Numbered from the stretch's first letter, positions 43,528 through 54,497 are shown. The stretch: 64,000 nucleotides of DNA from Sphingomonas montana (GCF_001956315.1 NZ_KV887144.1:77272-141271); one strand, 5' to 3'. The notes: a model not told the origin generated them from the sequence alone. Numbers and translations are program-made.

Positions 43528-43547
43528 ATATAAAGCTATCCTTATAT
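43528..43547. promoter_or_regulatory. Candidate methionine/AdoMet-regulator operator upstream of metK
   Basis: ATATAAAG (43528-43535), CTAT, CCTTATAT (43540-43547) is a 20-bp inverted repeat with one mismatch. A further overlapping half-site ATATAAAG begins at 43520. ArsR-family regulators (SahR/SamR type) that control AdoMet-cycle genes in proteobacteria are known to use AT-rich palindromes with a similar ATATAAAG pattern; assignment here is by resemblance recalled, not by comparison. Confidence 0.5.
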
Positions 43548-43552
43548 CGGCC

Positions 43553-45055
43553 TTAGCGCGGCTTCCACCAACGTGCAATCGCGGCGACCCCGCCCAGCGC
43601 GAGCGCCAGCAGCAGCGGCAGCAGGTTGCCGAACCGGCCGAACGGCGTGGGTGCGAACGGCGCAGGCAGTGTCATGTCGATCGCGCCGGCCCGGTGGGTG
43701 GGGATCGTTCTCAGCAACCGTCCGGCCGGATCGATCACCGCCGATATGCCGTTGGGCGTCGCGCGCACCACGGGCAGCCCCTCCTCGATCGCGCGCAGTC
43801 GGGCCTGCGCCAGATGCTGCGGCGGGCCCCAGCGGCCGAACCAGGCGTCGTTGGACGGGTTGAAGATGAAGTCCGGTCGATTGCCGCGATCGACCACATG
43901 GCCGGAAAAGATGATCTCGTAACAGATCTGCACGCCGATCTTCCCGAAGCGTGGGAGCGCAAACGACCGCGGTCCCGGACCCGGCCAGAAATCGATATCG
44001 CCCGGCACCAGCCGCGACAGCCCGATCGGCGACAGCAGCGCCCGCATTGGGAGATATTCGCCGTACGGCACCAGATGCGCCTTGTCGTACCGGTGCAGCA
44101 GACGCCCGCCGGCATCCATCACGAACAGGCTGTTGCGCGCGCCGATGACGTTGTCGCGATCGTCGCGTTCCAGCCGTGTCCCCCCCGTCACCAGCAGGTC
44201 GCCCGGCCGCAGCAGGTCGGTCAACGCGTCGCGCGCCAGCCGGTCGGTCTCCAGATAATATTCGACCGCCGCCTCCGGCCAGAACAGCAAGCGCGGCGGG
44301 GCGCCCGCCGCCGGACGATGCGACAGCCGCGCGAGTTTCAGCAGGCCTTCATAGGCATAATCGGGATGGTTGCGGGCATCCTGATCGATATTGGGCTGCA
44401 CGACATGGATCGCCCGCCCGGTATCGCGTGCCGCCGGGGCAGGGGTCAGCGACAGCAGCAGCGGGAGCGCCGCCGCGCCCGCCGTCGCACCCGGCCGGCG
44501 GAGCGCCGCCAGGAACACCGCGCCGCCCGCCAGCACCGTCAGGGCCGACAGGCCATAGGTCCCGATATAGCGCGCCGCCTGCGCCGCCGGCTGGCCGATC
44601 CACACGACGCCCAGCGGGTTCCACGCGAAGCCGGTGAACAAGGTCGCGCGCAGCCATTCGGTGACCGGCCACGCCGCCGCCAGCGCGAACGGCAGCGGGA
44701 TCGCGCGTCGCCCGGCGACGGCCCGGGCCGTCAGGGCCGCAATGGCCGGAAAGACCGCGAGATAGACCGACAGCAACAGGACGGCGAGCCACCCCAGCCA
44801 GGCGGGCATCGTCGCCTGATAGGTGAATGCCGTCGCGATCCAGTTCAGGCCCAGCACGAAATGGCCGAGCCCGAACCACCAGCCGGTCGCCGCCGCCTGT
44901 CGCGGGCCGCGGGCATGGTGCAGCAGCCACGACAGCCCGGCCAGCGCGACGATCGTCAGCGGCCATGCGCCCAGCGGCACGAACCCGGTCGCCGAAACGA
45001 GCCCAAGGCCCGCGGCGGCCAGCGCGCGCTGGACCGGCGATGCCCGCACGATCAT
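43553..45055 (-). CDS. lnt: Apolipoprotein N-acyltransferase
   Basis: 500 residues from ATG 45055; the frame upstream to 45154 lacks hydrophobic sequence. About seven N-terminal transmembrane segments (1-210) are followed by a nitrilase-like periplasmic domain. Catalytic triad: Glu in [13 protein letters not shown], Lys in [15 protein letters not shown], Cys in [13 protein letters not shown]. It adds the third acyl chain to lipoproteins in the inner membrane, the last step of lipoprotein maturation. Same strand as metK, ending 82 bases before the metK start. Confidence 0.95.
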   Translation of the reverse strand: MIVRASPVQRALAAAGLGLVSATGFVPLGAWPLTIVALAGLSWLLHHARGPRQAAATGWWFGLGHFVLGLNWIATAFTYQATMPAWLGWLAVLLLSVYLAVFPAIAALTARAVAGRRAIPLPFALAAAWPVTEWLRATLFTGFAWNPLGVVWIGQPAAQAARYIGTYGLSALTVLAGGAVFLAALRRPGATAGAAALPLLLSLTPAPAARDTGRAIHVVQPNIDQDARNHPDYAYEGLLKLARLSHRPAAGAPPRLLFWPEAAVEYYLETDRLARDALTDLLRPGDLLVTGGTRLERDDRDNVIGARNSLFVMDAGGRLLHRYDKAHLVPYGEYLPMRALLSPIGLSRLVPGDIDFWPGPGPRSFALPRFGKIGVQICYEIIFSGHVVDRGNRPDFIFNPSNDAWFGRWGPPQHLAQARLRAIEEGLPVVRATPNGISAVIDPAGRLLRTIPTHRAGAIDMTLPAPFAPTPFGRFGNLLPLLLALALGGVAAIARWWKPR

Positions 45056-45160
45056 GCTTGACCCAAGGTGGCAGACATCGGCGGCACTCCTTCGCGCCGC
45101 CGCTAGCCGATCTTCGCCGGCGATGGAACCGGCGTGGTAGTCCTTCGGTCCCATCGGCCC

Positions 45161-45186
45161 GTCATCCCGGACTTGATCCGGGATCC
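45161..45186. repeat. Palindromic repeat, half-element
   Basis: GTCATCCCGGACTTGATCCG followed by GGATCC, the same core as at 42114 and 46501, but without the second arm. It lies between lnt and recA, which are divergent. Confidence 0.7.
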
Positions 45187-45266
45187 CGCTTCTTCTGCGC
45201 CCCGGTCTGTGCCAAACGGAACGGCGACGTCACCGACCCACCGCTATGAAATCCATCGTTCCCTAC

Positions 45267-45307
45267 TTGTTCCTACAGAACAAAGCACGTACATACGAAG
45301 TTCTGTA
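45267..45307. promoter_or_regulatory. recA promoter region with nested inverted repeats, candidate LexA site
   Basis: TTGTTC (45267-45272) pairs with GAACAA (45278-45283) across 5 bases, and TACAGAAC (45274-45281) pairs with GTTCTGTA (45300-45307). In addition GTAC-N7-GTTC at 45289-45303 is one mismatch from the alphaproteobacterial SOS box GTTC-N7-GTTC. The ATG of recA is at 45340. LexA control is expected for recA; which of these is the site is unclear. Confidence 0.5.
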
Positions 45308-45339
45308 CGGACTGGACCTGACACGCGGGGAACGACATC

Positions 45340-46404
45340 ATGGCGGCACAACTGAAGCTCATCGGATCCGAAAAGGAAAAGGCCGACATGGACAGGCAGA
45401 AGGCGCTCGACGCCGCGCTGGCGCAGATCGACCGCGCATTCGGCAAGGGTTCGGCGATGAAGCTGGGCAGCAAGGAAGCGGTCGAGATCGAAGCCGTCTC
45501 CACCGGCTCGCTCGGGCTGGACATCGCGCTCGGCATCGGCGGCCTGCCCAAGGGCCGCGTGATCGAGATCTACGGCCCCGAATCGTCGGGCAAGACCACG
45601 CTGGCGCTGCATGTCATCGCCGAGGCGCAGAAGGCCGGCGGCACCGCTGCGTTCGTCGACGCCGAACATGCGCTGGACCCGAGCTATGCGCGTAAGCTGG
45701 GTGTCGACACGAACGAACTGATCGTGTCGCAGCCGGATAATGGCGAACAGGCGCTAGAGATCACCGACACGCTGATCCGGTCGAACGCGATCGATGTGCT
45801 GGTCATCGATTCGGTCGCGGCACTCGTGCCGCGTGCCGAAATCGAGGGCGAGATGGGCGACAGCCATGTCGGCCTGCAGGCCCGCCTGATGAGCCAGGCG
45901 CTCCGCAAGATCACCGGATCGATCAGCCGGTCGAAGACGCTGGTGATCTTCATCAATCAGATCCGCATGAAGATCGGCGTGATGTACGGTTCGCCCGAGA
46001 CGACGACCGGCGGCAATGCGCTGAAATTCTACGCGTCCGTCCGGCTCGACATCCGCCGCATCGGCCAGATCAAGGACCGCGACGAGATCGTCGGCAACAC
46101 GACGCGCGTGAAAGTCGTAAAGAACAAGGTCGCGCCGCCGTTCAAGCAGGTCGAATTCGACATCATGTACGGCGAAGGCGTGTCGAAGATGGGCGAGCTG
46201 CTCGACATTGGCGTCAAGGCCGGCGTGGTGGAGAAGTCGGGCGCATGGTTCAGCTACGATTCGATCCGGATCGGTCAGGGGCGTGAAAACTCCAAGACCT
46301 ATCTGAAGGAACATCCGGACGTCGCCGTCCGCCTCGAAAAGGCGATCCGCGACAACGCCGCGGGCGTCGCCGAGCAGATGATGACCGGTCCCGACGAGGA
46401 CTGA
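45340..46404 (+). CDS. recA: DNA recombinase RecA
   Basis: 354 residues. Core motifs: [33 protein letters not shown] with Walker [94 protein letters not shown], and the acidic C-terminus ending PDED. It forms filaments on single-stranded DNA, performs strand exchange and triggers LexA self-cleavage. Confidence 0.98.
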   Translation: MAAQLKLIGSEKEKADMDRQKALDAALAQIDRAFGKGSAMKLGSKEAVEIEAVSTGSLGLDIALGIGGLPKGRVIEIYGPESSGKTTLALHVIAEAQKAGGTAAFVDAEHALDPSYARKLGVDTNELIVSQPDNGEQALEITDTLIRSNAIDVLVIDSVAALVPRAEIEGEMGDSHVGLQARLMSQALRKITGSISRSKTLVIFINQIRMKIGVMYGSPETTTGGNALKFYASVRLDIRRIGQIKDRDEIVGNTTRVKVVKNKVAPPFKQVEFDIMYGEGVSKMGELLDIGVKAGVVEKSGAWFSYDSIRIGQGRENSKTYLKEHPDVAVRLEKAIRDNAAGVAEQMMTGPDED

Positions 46405-46724
46405 GGCGGCCACGGCCCTGACGCGGCGGGAACGGCAACACGCCGCCCGCCGCTTCTGATGTCGGCGGGTCGGTTCTGATGACATCGAACGGCTAACCGC
46501 GTCACTCCGGACTTGATCCGGGATCCAGGGTCACAGACGCAGCCCCTGAAACTCAGGATGCCGGATCAAGTCCGGGATGACGACTGATTGTTACTGGTTC
46601 CTCGCGACTCCAGTCGGGGCTGCGAAACCGGTCCGGTCCCGCGGCTTCTCTGGACCGGCCCGTCTTGCACCCGGCCACCAACGAGCGCAGTTTCCGGCGA
46701 TCCGATCGATCGAAGGATGCCGCA
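46405..46724. other. Intergenic region downstream of recA holding a repeat element
   Basis: At 46501-46583 is a copy of the palindromic element: GTCACTCCGGACTTGATCCG near the left end and GCCGGATCAAGTCCGGGATG in opposite orientation at the right, able to fold into a long hairpin and placed as a possible recA terminator. The rest carries no supported gene. Confidence 0.7.
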
Positions 46725-46982
46725 ATGCGTGCCCTATCCCTACTCCTGATCCTGTCCCCTTCGCTGGTCATCGCCGCGGCGCCCGTTCCGCCATCGCTAT
46801 CGATCGGTAGGGACATTCCACCTTGTCGCGTGATCGAGAAGCATCTGGCCGTGACGACCCGTCCGGCCGTCCCGCGCAAGCTCGGCGACCTGCCCCCGGC
46901 CAATCAGTATCTTGCGGTCGATCGTCATGTCGGCGGGTGCCGTGCACCGATCATGGTCGGAACCGGCATCGGCAAACGCTAA
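46725..46982 (+). CDS. Small secreted hypothetical protein, 85 residues
   Basis: ATG 46725, with AAGGA 8 bases upstream. Signal peptide MRALSLLLILSPSLVIAAAP. Mature part about 66 residues with two Cys (PPCRVIEKH and VGGCRAPIM) that could form a disulphide, and a basic end (GIGKR). No family recognised. The good start context and signal peptide support a real gene. Confidence 0.55.
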   Translation: MRALSLLLILSPSLVIAAAPVPPSLSIGRDIPPCRVIEKHLAVTTRPAVPRKLGDLPPANQYLAVDRHVGGCRAPIMVGTGIGKR

Positions 46983-47243
46983 ACGACTCGGGCATCATCG
47001 TCCGCGACTCGAAGCCGCTGTTGTTCAGCATGCTTTAATCGGTGACAGCCTGACCCCCCCCGCCATCTTTTTCGTACCTTTGGTGGCTTGCAGGTCGATC
47101 CGGTTTTTCCCTCCGTCGGTACGGTGTACCGGTTGGGCGCGAAATCATAGGACTTCGCTGTCCTACGCGGACTTGCAACGTCAGCGTCTTTGCCCTGTCG
47201 GACCGGAACCCGACTGTCACCCCGCAGCCACAGGCCCGCCATC

Positions 47244-47870
47244 ATGACCCTGATCGTCCATCACCTCGAAAATTCCCGGTCGCAGCGCATTCTCTGGCTG
47301 CTCGAGGAACTCGGCCTCGCTTACGAAGTGAAGCGTTACGAACGGGACCCGAAGACGATGCTGGCCCCGCCCGAACTCAAGCAAGTCCACCCGCTCGGCA
47401 AGTCGCCGGTGATCGCCGACGACAACCGCATCATCGCGGAAACGGGGGCGATCGTCGAATATCTGGTCGAGCGTGGTGGCGGCCGCCTGGGCGCGCCGGG
47501 CAACCGCGATGCGGCGCTGCGCTACCGCCACTATCTCCACTATGCGGAGGGCTCGATGATGCCACCGCTGTTCGCGATGCTCGTGCTCGGCCGGCTCGGC
47601 GTCCTCGGCCTGCCGGCACGCAAGCCGATCCAGGCAATGCTCGACACGCATCTCGATTGGCTGGAGACCGAGCTTGCGGACCGGCCGTGGTTCGCCGGGG
47701 CAGATTTCACCGCCGCAGATGTCATGATGAGTTTCCCTATCGAAGCCGCACGGTCGCGGGCGGGGCTGGATGGCCGACGACCGCAACTGATCGACTGGCT
47801 GGAACGCTGTCACGCCCGTCCCGCCTACGGGCGTGCGCTCGATCGGGGCGGCCCTTACGCCTATGCCTGA
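47244..47870 (+). CDS. Glutathione S-transferase family protein
   Basis: 208 residues from ATG 47244. Thioredoxin-like N-domain ([34 protein letters not shown]) with the catalytic Ser/Asn region near residues 9-12, the cis-Pro loop HPLGKSPVI and [15 protein letters not shown]. All-helical C-domain (about 90-205) with [21 protein letters not shown]. It conjugates or reduces with glutathione; the substrate is unknown. It lies 65 bases ahead of alaS on the same strand. Confidence 0.92.
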   Translation: MTLIVHHLENSRSQRILWLLEELGLAYEVKRYERDPKTMLAPPELKQVHPLGKSPVIADDNRIIAETGAIVEYLVERGGGRLGAPGNRDAALRYRHYLHYAEGSMMPPLFAMLVLGRLGVLGLPARKPIQAMLDTHLDWLETELADRPWFAGADFTAADVMMSFPIEAARSRAGLDGRRPQLIDWLERCHARPAYGRALDRGGPYAYA

Positions 47871-47935
47871 CCCTGTGCCTGGGGCCGGAACCGATTTGCT
47901 TGAGTAGCGGCGGGTGGTCGATTAAGCCCGCCGAC

Positions 47936-50596
47936 ATGACATCGACCAACGATATCCGCCGTTCCTTCCTCGATTATTTCGGAGGCGCCGGGCACCGCAT
48001 GGTGCCCTCCGCGCCGCTGGTGCCGCAGAACGACCCGACATTGATGTTCGTGAACGCCGGCATGGTGCCGTTCAAGAACGTCTTCACGGGTCTCGAAACG
48101 CGGCCCTACGTCACCGCCACCTCTTCGCAGAAATGCGTCCGGGCCGGCGGCAAGCATAATGATCTGGACAATGTCGGCTACACGGCGCGGCACCATACCT
48201 TCTTCGAAATGCTCGGGAATTTCTCGTTCGGGGACTATTTCAAGGAACAGGCGATTACCCACGCCTGGACGTTGCTGACGCGGGAATGGGGGCTCGACCC
48301 GAACCGCCTGACCGCCACCGTCTACCATACCGACGACGAGGCGTTCGACCTGTGGCGCAAGATCGCCGGCCTGCCCGAACAGCGGATCATCCGCATCCCG
48401 ACCTCCGACAATTTCTGGGCGATGGGCGATACCGGCCCCTGCGGCCCCTGCTCCGAAATCTTCTACGATCATGGCGATCACATTCCCGGTGGCCCGCCCG
48501 GTAGCCCGGACGAGGACGGCGACCGCTTCGTCGAGATCTGGAACCTGGTGTTCATGCAATATGACCAGGTGACGAAGGACGACCGCGTCGCCCTGCCGCG
48601 CCCGTCGATCGACACCGGCATGGGGCTCGAACGGATCGCTGCGGTCATGCAGGGCGTGACCGACAATTACGACACCGACACGTTCAAGGCGCTGATCGCC
48701 GCCTCATGCGACCTGACGCGTACCGCGGCGACGGGCGAGAGCAAGGCGTCGCACCGCGTGATCGCCGACCATCTGCGCGCCGCAGGGTTCCTGGTGGCGG
48801 ACGGCGTGCTGCCCGCCAACGAAGGGCGGGGCTACGTCCTGCGCCGCATCATGCGCCGTGCGATGCGCCACGCCCATCTGCTCGGTGCGGCCGAACCGCT
48901 GATGCACCGCCTGGTGCCCAGCCTGATCGCGGAGATGGGCGTCGCCTATCCCGAACTGGTCCGCGCGCAGCCGCTGATCGAGGAGACGTTGAAGCTTGAG
49001 GAGACGCGCTTCCGCCAGACGCTGGCCAACGGTCTGCGCCTGCTGGACGATGCGACCGCCGACATGGCGGCGGACGGCGAACTGCCCGGCCGCGTCGCGT
49101 TCAAGCTCTACGATACGTTCGGCTTTCCCTACGACCTGACCGAGGACGCGTTGCGCGCACGGGGCCGCACCGTCGACCGCGCCGGGTTCGACAGCGCGAT
49201 GGCCGAGCAGAAGACTGCCGCGCGCGCCGCCTGGAAGGGGTCAGGCGAAAAGGCGTCGGACGAGGTCTGGTTCGACATCGTCGAGGAACATGGTGGGACC
49301 GAGTTCACCGGTTACGCCAATGACAGCGGCGAGGCCAAGGTGGTCGCGATCCTGCGTGAGGGCGCGCGCGTGCCGCGGGCCGAAACCGGCGATGCCGTGA
49401 CGATCCTGACCAACCAGACGCCCTTCTACGCGGAAAGCGGCGGGCAGGTCGGCGATGCGGGCACGATCACGTCCGATACCGGCCTGCATGCCGCTGTGGC
49501 CGACACGGGCAAGCCGCTCGGTCGGCTCCATGCGCATCGCGCGCGGATCGAGGCGGGCAGCGTCGCGGTCGGCGATACGGTGCGGCTGGCGATCGACGTC
49601 GCGCGCCGGGGCCGGATCCGCGCGAACCACAGCGCGACGCATCTGCTGCACGCCGCTCTGCGGGAACGACTGGGCCATCATGTCGCGCAGCGCGGCAGCC
49701 TGGTCGCGCCCGAGCGGCTGCGCTTCGACTTCTCGCAACCGCGTCCCATGACGCCGGAGGACGTCGCCACGGTCGAGGCCGAGGTCAACCGCTACATCCG
49801 CGGGAATGACGTCGTCACGACCCGCCTGATGACGCCGGACGAGGCGATCGCCGAGGGCGCGATGGCGCTGTTCGGCGAGAAATATGGCGACGAGGTTCGG
49901 GTCCTGTCGATGGGTCGCGCCGAAAACGGCACCTATTCGGTCGAACTGTGCGGCGGAACGCATGTCGCCGCGCTGGGCGAGGTCGGGCTGTTCAAGATCG
50001 TCGGAGAAACCGCGGTCTCGTCCGGCATTCGGCGGATCGAGGCGCTGACCGGCGAGGCGGCGCGGCTGTGGCTGACGGCGCGCGACGAACGACTGCGTGA
50101 GATCGCCGCGGCGTTGCGGACCGGCCCGGATGAGGTGGTGGGTCGCGTCCAGGGACTGATCGACGATCGCAAGCGGCTTGAGCGCGAACTGGCGGAGGCA
50201 AAGAAGGCGCTCGTGGTGGGTAGCCCGGCCGGTCCGGACGCCGCCCCGATGGAGACGATCGCCGGCGTGCCGTTCGTGGCGCAAACGCTCCAGGACTTCG
50301 ATCCGAAGGGCCTGCGCGGTCTGGTCGATGAGGCCAAGCAGCGCATCGGGTCGGGCGTCGTGGCTATCGTGGCTGAAAAGGACGGTCGCGCGGCGGTCGC
50401 GGTGGGTGTGACCGCGGATCTGGTCGACCGGTTCAGCAGTGTCACCCTGATCAAGGTCGCGGTGGCGGCACTGGGCGGGCAGGGCGGCGGCGGTCGTCCC
50501 GACATGGCGCAGGGCGGCGGACCCGACGGGGCGGCGGCACCCGCCGCGCTCGATGCGGTGCGTGCAGCGCTGGCTGGGAATGCGGTGCCGGCCTGA
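47936..50596 (+). CDS. alaS: Alanine--tRNA ligase
   Basis: 886 residues from ATG 47936 ([47 protein letters not shown]). Class II catalytic core with [18 protein letters not shown] and [17 protein letters not shown]; editing domain with zinc ligands [13 protein letters not shown] and [14 protein letters not shown]-terminal DHH-like C-Ala domain with the glycine-rich end [16 protein letters not shown]. Length fits the family. It charges tRNA-Ala and clears Ser/Gly mischarging. Confidence 0.98.
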   Translation: MTSTNDIRRSFLDYFGGAGHRMVPSAPLVPQNDPTLMFVNAGMVPFKNVFTGLETRPYVTATSSQKCVRAGGKHNDLDNVGYTARHHTFFEMLGNFSFGDYFKEQAITHAWTLLTREWGLDPNRLTATVYHTDDEAFDLWRKIAGLPEQRIIRIPTSDNFWAMGDTGPCGPCSEIFYDHGDHIPGGPPGSPDEDGDRFVEIWNLVFMQYDQVTKDDRVALPRPSIDTGMGLERIAAVMQGVTDNYDTDTFKALIAASCDLTRTAATGESKASHRVIADHLRAAGFLVADGVLPANEGRGYVLRRIMRRAMRHAHLLGAAEPLMHRLVPSLIAEMGVAYPELVRAQPLIEETLKLEETRFRQTLANGLRLLDDATADMAADGELPGRVAFKLYDTFGFPYDLTEDALRARGRTVDRAGFDSAMAEQKTAARAAWKGSGEKASDEVWFDIVEEHGGTEFTGYANDSGEAKVVAILREGARVPRAETGDAVTILTNQTPFYAESGGQVGDAGTITSDTGLHAAVADTGKPLGRLHAHRARIEAGSVAVGDTVRLAIDVARRGRIRANHSATHLLHAALRERLGHHVAQRGSLVAPERLRFDFSQPRPMTPEDVATVEAEVNRYIRGNDVVTTRLMTPDEAIAEGAMALFGEKYGDEVRVLSMGRAENGTYSVELCGGTHVAALGEVGLFKIVGETAVSSGIRRIEALTGEAARLWLTARDERLREIAAALRTGPDEVVGRVQGLIDDRKRLERELAEAKKALVVGSPAGPDAAPMETIAGVPFVAQTLQDFDPKGLRGLVDEAKQRIGSGVVAIVAEKDGRAAVAVGVTADLVDRFSSVTLIKVAVAALGGQGGGGRPDMAQGGGPDGAAAPAALDAVRAALAGNAVPA

Positions 50597-50605
50597 AGCA
50601 ATTAC

Positions 50606-50638
50606 TACGTCATCCCGGACCTGATCCGGGATGACGTA
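50606..50638. terminator. Palindrome between convergent genes, bidirectional terminator-like
   Basis: TACGTCATCCCGGA (50606-50619) and TCCGGGATGACGTA (50625-50638) are a perfect 14-bp inverted repeat with a 5-base loop. It lies 10 bases after the alaS stop and 4 bases before the stop of the convergent minus-strand gene at 50642. It is a compact version of the repeat element seen at 42114 and 46501. No T-run follows. Confidence 0.7.
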
Positions 50639-50641
50639 TGG

Positions 50642-51001
50642 TTAGAGTCGGGCGCCCTTCAAGCGTTCCGGTAGCACGCAGCGCGGCAATTTGAGCGCTA
50701 CGAGGTCCTTGCAGGGCCGGACTTGGACCGACTGGTCCTGTCCGATGAAGATGCCATAGTCCGCCCCGCGACCGCAGCGCGCGTTCCACACCGACAGGTT
50801 GCGCCATGATCCCCGGCGCAGGTCCTGCGAGACGCGATCGCACCACAAATTGCTGTCGAGGATGGCACGACGGAGCACCGCGCGGCGCGGCACGTCCTTC
50901 AGCGTCGCCAGCTTGTCGCTGAACGGGTTCGGGGCCGGGCGCTGCGCGATAGCGGGCGTCGCCAGGACCAGCATGGCGGCAAGGCCGAGAATCTGTTTCA
51001 T
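50642..51001 (-). CDS. Secreted hypothetical protein, 119 residues
   Basis: ATG 51001; signal peptide MKQILGLAAMLVLATPAIAQ. Mature region NPFSDKLATLKDVPRRAVLRRAILDSNLWCDRVSQDLRRGSWRNLSVWNARCGRGADYGIFIGQDQSVQVRPCKDLVALKLPRCVLP, with four cysteines likely to form two disulphides. The pattern looks like a conserved sphingomonad periplasmic protein, but no named family is recognised. It follows mfd on the same strand by 16 bases, so it may be at the end of that transcript. Confidence 0.65.
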   Translation of the reverse strand: MKQILGLAAMLVLATPAIAQRPAPNPFSDKLATLKDVPRRAVLRRAILDSNLWCDRVSQDLRRGSWRNLSVWNARCGRGADYGIFIGQDQSVQVRPCKDLVALKLPRCVLPERLKGARL

Positions 51002-51017
51002 GGGCGCAGGTCTCCGT

Positions 51018-54000
51018 TCAGCTGCCGAGGATCTTGGCCAAACCCTTGGACAGCTGCAACGCTCCGTGCAGGCGCGCCTTCGGATCGGGCCAGGGGCGGG
51101 TGATGACCAGCTTGTTGTCGGGGCGCAGTTTGGCGGTGCCCTTCAGCCGATCGACATAGGCAAGCAGGCCCGGAATGTCCGGGAACCTGTCGTCGTGGAA
51201 GCTGACAAGCGCACCGCGCGGGCCGGCGTCGAGCTTGGCGACGCAGGCCTTGCGGCAGTTCAGCTTGGTTTCGATCACGGTCAGCAGGTTCTGCGTCGCA
51301 TCGGGCAGCGGGCCGAACCGGTCGATGAGCTCGGCGGCGAAGGCCTCGATCGCCTGCTTGCCGTCCAGTTCGTTCATCCGGCGGTACAGGCCCATCCGCA
51401 GGTCGAGGTCGATGACATAGTCGTCGGGCAGCAGGATCGGCGCATCGATCGTGATCTGCGGGCTGAAATGGTCGCGGACCCGGTCGTCGCGCAATGCGCC
51501 GGCCTTGGCCTCGATGATCGCCTCCTCCAGCATCGACTGGTAGAGTTCGAACCCGACTTCCTTGATGTGCCCCGACTGCTCGTCGCCCAGCAGGTTGCCC
51601 GCGCCGCGAATGTCGAGGTCGTGGCTGGCAAGCTGGAAACCCGCCCCCAGCGTATCGAGGTTCGAGAGGATATGGAGCCGCTTCTCGGCCGTGTCCGTGA
51701 TGATCCGTGAGGCCGGCGTGGTGAGATAGGCATAGGCGCGCGTCTTGGCGCGGCCCACGCGGCCCCGGATCTGGTAGAGCTGCGCCAGCCCGAAGCGATC
51801 GGCGCGGTGGACGATCATCGTGTTGGCGGAGGGGATGTCGAGCCCGGATTCGATGATGGTGGTCGACACCAGCACCTCGAACTTGCGGTCGTAGAAGGCG
51901 GACATCCGTTCCTCCACGTCGCTGGCGGCCATCTGTCCGTGCGCGATGACGTAGCGCACCTCGGGCACTTCGCGGCGCAGGAAGTCCTCGATATCGGAGA
52001 GGTCGGCGACGCGTGGCGTGACGAAGAAGCTCTGCCCGCCACGATAATGTTCGCGCAGCAACGCCTCGCGCACCACGACCGGATCCCACGGCATGACATA
52101 GGTCCGCACCGCCAGCCGATCGACGGGCGGGGTCTGGATGACGGACAGTTCGCGCAGGCCCGACATCGCCATCTGCAACGTGCGGGGGATGGGCGTGGCG
52201 GTCAGCGTCAGCTGGTGGACGTTGGTCTTGAGCGCCTTCAGCCGTTCCTTGTGCGTGACGCCGAACCGCTGTTCCTCGTCGACGATGACGAGGCCGAGCC
52301 GCTTGAAATCGATTCCCTTTGCGAGCAGCGCATGCGTGCCGATGACGATATCGACCGTGCCGTCGGCCAGGCCCTCCTTGGTCTGGCGAACCTCCTTGGC
52401 GCTCACCAGCCGGGACAGCCGGCCGATGTTCATCGGGAACCCCTGGAACCGGTCGACGAAGTTCATGAAATGCTGGCGCGCGAGCAACGTGGTAGGGCAG
52501 ACGACCGCGACCTGCATGCCCGCCAGCGCCGCGACGAACGCGGCGCGCAACGCCACCTCCGTCTTGCCGAAGCCCACGTCGCCGCAGACGAGCCGGTCCA
52601 TCGGCCGCCCGGCGGACAGATCGGCCAGCACGTCGACGATCGCTGCGTCCTGATCCTCGGTTTCCTGATAGGGGAAGCGCGCCGTGAACTCCGCATAGCC
52701 GCCGGGATCGACCTCCAGCACGTCGGCCGGGCGCAGCGCGCGGGCGGCGGCGGTGGCCATCAGGTCACCCGCGATTTCGCGGATGCGCTCCTTCATCCGG
52801 CTCTTGCGCGCCTGCCACGCAACGCCGCCCAGCCGGTCCAGCCCGACGCCGTCCTCCGCATTGCCGTAGCGCGAGAGGATGTCGATATTCTCGACCGGCA
52901 CGTACAGCTTGTCGCCGCCGGCGTAGCTCAGCATGACGCAATCATGTGGTGAGGCGCCGACCGGGATCGAGGTCAACCCTTCATAGCGCCCGATGCCGTG
53001 GTCCATGTGGACGACAAGGTCGCCGGGGGACAGCGTCGCGAGTTCGGCCAGAAAGGCGTCGGCGGACTTCTTGCGCTTCGGGCGGCGAACCAGCCGGTCG
53101 CCCAACATGTCCTGTTCGGTGAGGACCGCCACGTCGGGCGTGGTGAAGCCGTGATCGAGCGGCACGACCGCGAGCGATACGCCGCCATGGGCCTTGCCCA
53201 GCGCATCCTGCCAGCTTTCGGCCAGCGAGAAAGTCTCCAGCCCATGGTCGCGCAACAGGCCCGAGAAACGATCACGCGATCCGCGGGTGTAGCTGGCGAG
53301 GACAACCTTGCGCTTCTGCTTCCGGAGGGCGGCGACATGATCCACGACCGCGTCGTAGATATTGATCTGCTGCGAGCGTTCCGGGGCGAAATCGCGCGCG
53401 GGATCGACGCCGAAATCGAGGACGGTATCGCTCTCGGGCTCGTGGAACGCGCCGACCAGATGGACCGGCCGCTCGGCGATCGCCGCCTGCCAGTCCCTGG
53501 GGCTGAGATACAGCGTGGCCGGGGCCAGCGGGCGGTAGCTGCCGGGGTCGGACGACTGCGCCCGGACGCGGTTGGTGTGATAGTCGGTGATCGCCTCGAA
53601 CCGCGTTTCGACCGACGGATCGGCGGATGCGTCCCGAACGATGATGTCGTCGTCGGACAGATGGTCGAACAGCGTCTCCAGCCGTTCCTCGAACATCGGC
53701 AGCCAATGTTCCATACCGGCCAGTCGCCGCCCTTCGCTGATCGCCTGGTACAGCGGATCGCCGGTTGCACTTGCACCGAACCGTTCGCGATAGGCGCCGC
53801 GGAACCGCTTGATCGTGTCCTCGTCGAGCAGCGTCTCGGATGCGGGGAGGAGCGTGAAGCCGTCGATCCGGCCGATCGTGCGCTGGTCGGCGATGTCGAA
53901 CTGCCGGACGCTCTCGATCTCGTCGCCGAAGAAATCGAGCCGCAGCGCGTGCGCCGCGCCGGCAGGCATCAGGTCGACCAGACCGCCGCGCACCGCATAT

Positions 54001-54497
54001 TCGCCGGCGTCCGCGACCGTATCGGTGCGGACATAGCCGTTGGCCTGGAGCAGGGCCGCAAGCCGGTCGCGCCCGATCCGTTCCCCGGGCGCCAGCTTGG
54101 CGACAAGTTGCCGGACGCGGAACGGGGTGAGCGTCCGCTGCGTCGCCGCGTTGGCGGTGGTGACGAGCAGTTGCGGCTTCGTCCGCTTGTCCTGCAAGGC
54201 GTAGAGCGCCGCCAGCCGTTCGGAGGTGGAGCGGAGCGATGGCGAGGCCCGGTCGTAGGGCAGGCAGTCCCAGGCCGGATACTGGATGACTTCCAGTTCG
54301 GGCGCGAACCAGGTCGCGGCATCGCCCACCGCACGCATCGCGGCCTCGTCGGACGTCACCAGCACGGCGCGGCCCCCAGCCTTGTTTCCTTGGGCCGCGC
54401 GCGCCAGATCGGCGACGAGCGACGGCAGGAACCCGATCGGCACGCCCGACAGGGTGAGGGGGCGGGTGGCGGCGAGGATCGTCTTCAGATCGGGCAT
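51018..54497 (-). CDS. mfd: Transcription-repair coupling factor
   Basis: 1159 residues from ATG 54497 (MPDLKTILAATRPLTL). N-terminal UvrB-homologous module (about 1-350), with RAVLVTSDEAAMRAVGDAATWF and YPAWDCLPYDRASPS. RNA-polymerase-binding Tudor-like domain (about 480-550: GDLVVHMDHGIGRYEGLTSI). RecG-like translocase: Walker A GDVGFGKTEVALRAAF, DEEQ box VDEEQRFGVTHKERLK, LTLTATPIPRTLQMAMSGLRELSVI, then helicase C motifs including IIESGLDIPSANTMIVHRADRFGLAQLYQIRGRVGR. It removes stalled RNA polymerase and recruits UvrA. Confidence 0.97.
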   Translation of the reverse strand: MPDLKTILAATRPLTLSGVPIGFLPSLVADLARAAQGNKAGGRAVLVTSDEAAMRAVGDAATWFAPELEVIQYPAWDCLPYDRASPSLRSTSERLAALYALQDKRTKPQLLVTTANAATQRTLTPFRVRQLVAKLAPGERIGRDRLAALLQANGYVRTDTVADAGEYAVRGGLVDLMPAGAAHALRLDFFGDEIESVRQFDIADQRTIGRIDGFTLLPASETLLDEDTIKRFRGAYRERFGASATGDPLYQAISEGRRLAGMEHWLPMFEERLETLFDHLSDDDIIVRDASADPSVETRFEAITDYHTNRVRAQSSDPGSYRPLAPATLYLSPRDWQAAIAERPVHLVGAFHEPESDTVLDFGVDPARDFAPERSQQINIYDAVVDHVAALRKQKRKVVLASYTRGSRDRFSGLLRDHGLETFSLAESWQDALGKAHGGVSLAVVPLDHGFTTPDVAVLTEQDMLGDRLVRRPKRKKSADAFLAELATLSPGDLVVHMDHGIGRYEGLTSIPVGASPHDCVMLSYAGGDKLYVPVENIDILSRYGNAEDGVGLDRLGGVAWQARKSRMKERIREIAGDLMATAAARALRPADVLEVDPGGYAEFTARFPYQETEDQDAAIVDVLADLSAGRPMDRLVCGDVGFGKTEVALRAAFVAALAGMQVAVVCPTTLLARQHFMNFVDRFQGFPMNIGRLSRLVSAKEVRQTKEGLADGTVDIVIGTHALLAKGIDFKRLGLVIVDEEQRFGVTHKERLKALKTNVHQLTLTATPIPRTLQMAMSGLRELSVIQTPPVDRLAVRTYVMPWDPVVVREALLREHYRGGQSFFVTPRVADLSDIEDFLRREVPEVRYVIAHGQMAASDVEERMSAFYDRKFEVLVSTTIIESGLDIPSANTMIVHRADRFGLAQLYQIRGRVGRAKTRAYAYLTTPASRIITDTAEKRLHILSNLDTLGAGFQLASHDLDIRGAGNLLGDEQSGHIKEVGFELYQSMLEEAIIEAKAGALRDDRVRDHFSPQITIDAPILLPDDYVIDLDLRMGLYRRMNELDGKQAIEAFAAELIDRFGPLPDATQNLLTVIETKLNCRKACVAKLDAGPRGALVSFHDDRFPDIPGLLAYVDRLKGTAKLRPDNKLVITRPWPDPKARLHGALQLSKGLAKILGS

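Noticed and set aside
43471-43552. AdoMet or SAH riboswitch in the metK leader
   Set aside because: The leader is short and AT-rich near the palindrome, and I could not find conserved riboswitch helices. A protein operator fits better.
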